A stretch of DNA of 64,000 nt from the NCBI RefSeq assembly GCF_015864945.1, contig NZ_JADYWF010000001.1:1674378-1738377 (forward strand), given 5' to 3'. Positions 61,310-64,000 of the stretch are shown here, in pieces. Made by a program: the position numbers and the translations under genes. The stretch is from Salinibacterium sp. NG253 (GTDB lineage Bacteria; Actinomycetota; Actinomycetes; Actinomycetales; Microbacteriaceae). Within the stretch, counting starts at the first letter, position 1; each line of letters begins with the position of its first letter. The notes beneath the pieces are model-generated. The model made no database searches, was not told where the DNA came from, and saw nothing but the letters and a program-made list of their open reading frames with translations.

Positions 61310-62068
61310 ATGAACGGCATGTTTGACCTCACCGGATCCACCGCGGTCGTCACGGGCGCACGTCGTGGAATCGGCTTCGCCATGGCCGAGGCACTCGCCG
61401 CTGCCGGCGCCAACATCATCGGCGTGAGCGCCACCATCGAGGCCTCGGGCAGCGACATCGAAAAGGCTGTCACCTCGTATGGCCGCACCTTTGAGGGCAT
61501 CGCGTGCGACTTTGCCGACCCGGATGCCGTAGCCGCGCTGGGCGAGACACTCTCGACCCGCAACGTGGACATCCTCGTCAACAACGCCGGAACCATCGAG
61601 CGCGCCCCCGCCGCCGAGCACCCCACCGAACTGTGGGATCGCGTGCTCCAGGTGAACCTGTCGAGCCAGTTCACGCTCACCCAGGCCATCGCTCGCTCGA
61701 TGATCGAGCGTGGCCGTGGCAAGATCATCTTCACCGCGTCGCTACTGAGCTTCCAGGGCGGCATCAACGTGCCCGGTTACACGGCAGCGAAGTCCGGCAT
61801 CGCCGGGCTCACCAAGGCACTCTCGAACGAGTGGGCTGGCAAGGGCATCACCGTGAACGCGATCGCCCCCGGCTACATCGCGACCGACAACACCCAGGCG
61901 TTGCAAGACGACCCCGACCGCTCGAAGGCGATCCTTGACCGCATCCCGGCCGGCCGCTGGGGAGTCGGCAGCGACCTCGCGGGCGCCACCGTGTTCCTCG
62001 CGTCGCGCTCCTCCGACTACGTCTCGGGCGCCATCCTCAATGTGGATGGCGGCTGGCTCGGCCGCTAG
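61310..62068 (+). CDS. SDR-family 2-keto-3-deoxy sugar-acid dehydrogenase (KduD-like)
   Basis: 252 residues. Cofactor loop TGARRGIG (15-22), NNAG (91-94), catalytic Ser144, Tyr157 and Lys161 (YTAAK). The closest pattern is KduD/2-deoxy-D-gluconate 3-dehydrogenase and the 2-keto-3-deoxy-L-fuconate dehydrogenase. I chose ATG 61310 (AGAAGGG upstream, length like KduD); a GTG at 61268 overlapping the previous stop would add 14 residues. It oxidises C4 or C5 of the 2-keto-3-deoxy acid. Confidence 0.84.
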   Translation: MNGMFDLTGSTAVVTGARRGIGFAMAEALAAAGANIIGVSATIEASGSDIEKAVTSYGRTFEGIACDFADPDAVAALGETLSTRNVDILVNNAGTIERAPAAEHPTELWDRVLQVNLSSQFTLTQAIARSMIERGRGKIIFTASLLSFQGGINVPGYTAAKSGIAGLTKALSNEWAGKGITVNAIAPGYIATDNTQALQDDPDRSKAILDRIPAGRWGVGSDLAGATVFLASRSSDYVSGAILNVDGGWLGR

Positions 62069-62791
62069 ACCTCACACGCAGACGCTGTTGGCATCCATCC
62101 TCGTCGGTGGGTGCCAACAGTTGTTTCTGGTTGTGCGCGTAGAAGTCGGATCACGTCAGTGGATGTCAAATAGCCATCTGAAGCTGTGAGACACGCTACA
62201 ACAGAAGCGAATGCGGGGCTCGACCGAGAGAGATTGAAGCTCATTGCAATGTCCTCGATGGGCTCGCTGCCTTGTTCGTATTGTTTCAGGTCGGCGGCAT
62301 CTTGGCGAGGGCTGAGCTTAGGCGGCTTCCCGCTCAATCGACCGCGAGCTTTGGCGACAGCGATTCCCGCTTTCGTTCGCTGGCTAGTGAGATCAGCCTC
62401 GAACTCCGCCATCATGCCGATAACGTTGAACATGAGCTTGCCAATGGGGGTGCGTGAACCATAAACCACTCCCCCAACGTTGAGCTGAGCCCCCTTGTCT
62501 TCAACCTGACGGGCGACGTCGCGGAGATCTACAAGCGATCACCCCCAGGCGATCGAGCTTGGAGAAAGCAAGAGCGGCGCCTTCGTGGCAGGCCGCCAGC
62601 GCTCCACGAAGTCTCGGACGTTCGCGTTTTCGGCCGCTCAGTCCCTGGTCGACATAGATCCGGCGAGGATCAACTCCGAGCTTTGGCTGCATGTCTTGCT
62701 CATTGGTGGACACGCGAGCGTATTTTTCCCTAGAGCGAGTTTCTCGCAGTTCAGGAATCCGTAGAAGCCTCTTGATCCGTTCGTAGCGCAA
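62065..62791 (-). pseudogene. Serine recombinase (resolvase/invertase) remnant
   Basis: The N-terminal part (YARVSTNEQD, GVDPRRIYVDQGLSGRKRERPRLRGALAACHEG, SKLDRLG) lies in one frame to about 62535. A +/-1 shift then gives LVDLRDVARQVEDKGAQLNVGG, continuing as VVYGSRTPIGKLMFNVIGMMAEFEADL. The segment after EQD is about 10 residues shorter than in intact proteins. The C-terminal DNA-binding part degenerates after IEDIAMSFNLSRS. The start is unclear. It marks a decayed mobile element at the island edge. Confidence 0.8.
62085..62126 (+). terminator. Rho-independent terminator after the SDR gene
   Basis: CTGTTGGCA (62085-62093) pairs with TGCCAACAG (62112-62120), with inner CC/GG pairing, followed by TTGTTTCT. 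Lies 17 bases after the SDR stop, closing the dehydrogenase-SDR operon. Confidence 0.65.
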
Positions 62792-63941
62792 ACGTCGACG
62801 CCTCCTTTAACAGGTATTTCGAATCATGCCCGCCAACCTTCACTGCCGTGATATCCACATCGTTGCCGAATGTCGCTTGGTCGAAATATGGAGGAGAGCC
62901 AAATCTTGCTTTAGGGAAAGCCGCTCCGTCCCCAAACGTCGCCTTGCTGAAAGATATTGAACGCCCGAACGTTGATTGCGTGAAATTGGCGTCGTCCCCA
63001 AATATCGCGGCTCGGAAAGACGTTAGGTTTCCAACCGCCGCCTCTGAGAAGGTCGCTCCGTCCCCAAACGTCGCTTCAGCGAACGATGCTCCGCCCTCAA
63101 ACGTTGCCTTCGAGAAATCTGCATCCTCCCCAAACTTCGCATCGAAGAAGGACACTCGATTCGCGAAAAAAGCCTTGGAAAAGTTCACGTCGTTGCTGAA
63201 CCTAGACCCAGAAAATTCCGCACCCGCTTTGAAAACAGCATTGTGGAAATCCGCACGATCAAAGGTCGCGCCTTCGAAGTCGAAGTCGCTGGTCGACCAG
63301 CTAACGCCAGCACCTCTAACGATACGATTCGCGATAACCGCAACTATGGTTTGTCTGACTTCACGGTCGTTGAGGCGATAGACGAAGTTTTCTTCCACTC
63401 GATCGGAGCCCTCGGAAACCGAAGTCTTGCTATAACCAATTTGATTGTCCAAGTTAAGTGCCGGGCTATAGGGCAGACGTAAATATGCGCAAAGCACATC
63501 GATACATTGCTGGCGCTTGGCAGAGTTGCTCTCGTCAGCCACTCCGGCCATTGCGTACACGCCAGCCAAACGTATCGCAGGATCAGAATTACCCAGCTGA
63601 GCTGCGGCCGCACCGAAGCGTTCAACGAACCGACCCTGTTCAAGATCATCCTGCCTGCGGTAGGCGACGACGAGAGCTACGAACCCGCCAACACCGGCGG
63701 CGATGTAGAGCGACAACCTAAGGAGGTCGCCCGTGGCGAGCTGGCCAGGGTCGCGCCCTAGAAGCCGCTCTAGAAGAATCCACGCAACGAACGCAACTGC
63801 CGCACCAACCGACAAAGCCACGACAACGGCGACGAGCAGCGGAAGCCGCCGACGGCGCCTAACTCTCTTAAAAAAAGAACTCCAACGCTCTTTCCCGCTT
63901 TTTTCCACGAGCAACCTCGGCTTCCGCGACGAGCACTTCAC
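62751..63941 (-). CDS. Membrane-anchored pentapeptide-repeat protein
   Basis: 396 residues. A basic N-terminus (RVRRRRR), two membrane helices (about 33-61 and 73-96), a middle region of about 120 residues, then pentapeptide repeats from about 218 to 375 (units such as ATFDR, ADFHN, AVFKA, AEFSG, ATFGD) with the usual F/A-x-F pattern, forming a quadrilateral beta-helix. GTG 63941 is the longest start; GTG 63908 is possible. Cytoplasmic side repeats suggest binding of a partner or DNA mimicry. The 3' end overlaps the recombinase remnant. Confidence 0.75.
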   Translation of the reverse strand: MKCSSRKPRLLVEKSGKERWSSFFKRVRRRRRLPLLVAVVVALSVGAAVAFVAWILLERLLGRDPGQLATGDLLRLSLYIAAGVGGFVALVVAYRRQDDLEQGRFVERFGAAAAQLGNSDPAIRLAGVYAMAGVADESNSAKRQQCIDVLCAYLRLPYSPALNLDNQIGYSKTSVSEGSDRVEENFVYRLNDREVRQTIVAVIANRIVRGAGVSWSTSDFDFEGATFDRADFHNAVFKAGAEFSGSRFSNDVNFSKAFFANRVSFFDAKFGEDADFSKATFEGGASFAEATFGDGATFSEAAVGNLTSFRAAIFGDDANFTQSTFGRSISFSKATFGDGAAFPKARFGSPPYFDQATFGNDVDITAVKVGGHDSKYLLKEASTFALRTDQEASTDS

Positions 63942-64000
63942 CCGCCAATCTCTTGCGATTTTAGAGGGCCGCTACACCGACTTCGGGCTATCAGCCAAAG

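Overview
The window is about 60% G+C with mostly actinobacterial features: many GTG and some TTG starts, TANNNT -10 hexamers placed 5-7 bases before start codons (leaderless genes), TVP38/DedA-type membrane proteins, and a Wzx/Wzy-type exopolysaccharide cluster. Together these suggest a member of the Microbacteriaceae (marine or cold-adapted genera such as Salinibacterium or Rhodoglobus would fit). The genus is an inference; there is no rRNA here. I see no tRNA, rRNA, CRISPR array or intact insertion sequence.

1-7327 is a catabolic cluster: branched-chain-amino-acid-type ABC permeases (livM, cut by the window edge, and livH), a divergent LysR regulator, then an alpha/beta hydrolase, a small unknown protein and a zinc alcohol dehydrogenase on the minus strand. 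A translationally coupled 3-hydroxyacyl-CoA dehydrogenase and old-yellow-enzyme reductase run on the plus strand. It looks like uptake and beta-oxidation-like breakdown of a small acid or terpenoid/alicyclic compound. 7373-26500 is mostly housekeeping and accessory: two paralogous lipoproteins, a Crp-type regulator, a flavodoxin-like reductase, a mercuric-reductase-like flavoprotein, a CDP-alcohol phosphatidyltransferase, a YnjBCD-like ABC transporter flanked by two TVP38 paralogues, an aldo/keto reductase, an AlkD-like protein, an MFS exporter, an IclR/KDG kinase/KDPG aldolase module, an OsmC protein, a GDSL hydrolase and a peroxiredoxin.

26611-46637 is an exopolysaccharide locus: cytidylyltransferase, Wzy polymerase, Wzz co-polymerase, a beta-helix protein, Wzx flippase, a 1776-residue secreted PKD/LamG protein, a membrane-anchored protein, two glycosyltransferases, a Gfo/Idh oxidoreductase, a TIM-barrel protein, a second CDP-alcohol phosphatidyltransferase and a WcaJ-type initiating transferase. 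Four of its promoters share an unusual C5-(N4-6)-G5 palindrome 23-24 bases upstream of the -10 box. One palindrome serves two divergent promoters. I regard this as the best candidate for an undescribed regulatory system in the window.

47099-62068 is a sugar-acid island controlled by a LacI regulator, with three matching operators at 52273, 55163 and 60116. It encodes a CUT1 ABC transporter, mutarotase, AKR-type sugar dehydrogenase, lactonase, L-fuconate dehydratase and a KduD-like SDR: a non-phosphorylative L-fucose-type pathway. The usual terminal diketo-acid hydrolase is missing. The island instead carries an RraA-type protein, a second enolase-family dehydratase, a zinc dehydrogenase, and an unusual trio of CaiB CoA-transferase, MaoC hydratase and a solute-binding-protein homologue without a signal peptide. 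The island ends in a terminator, a decayed serine recombinase and a membrane pentapeptide-repeat protein.
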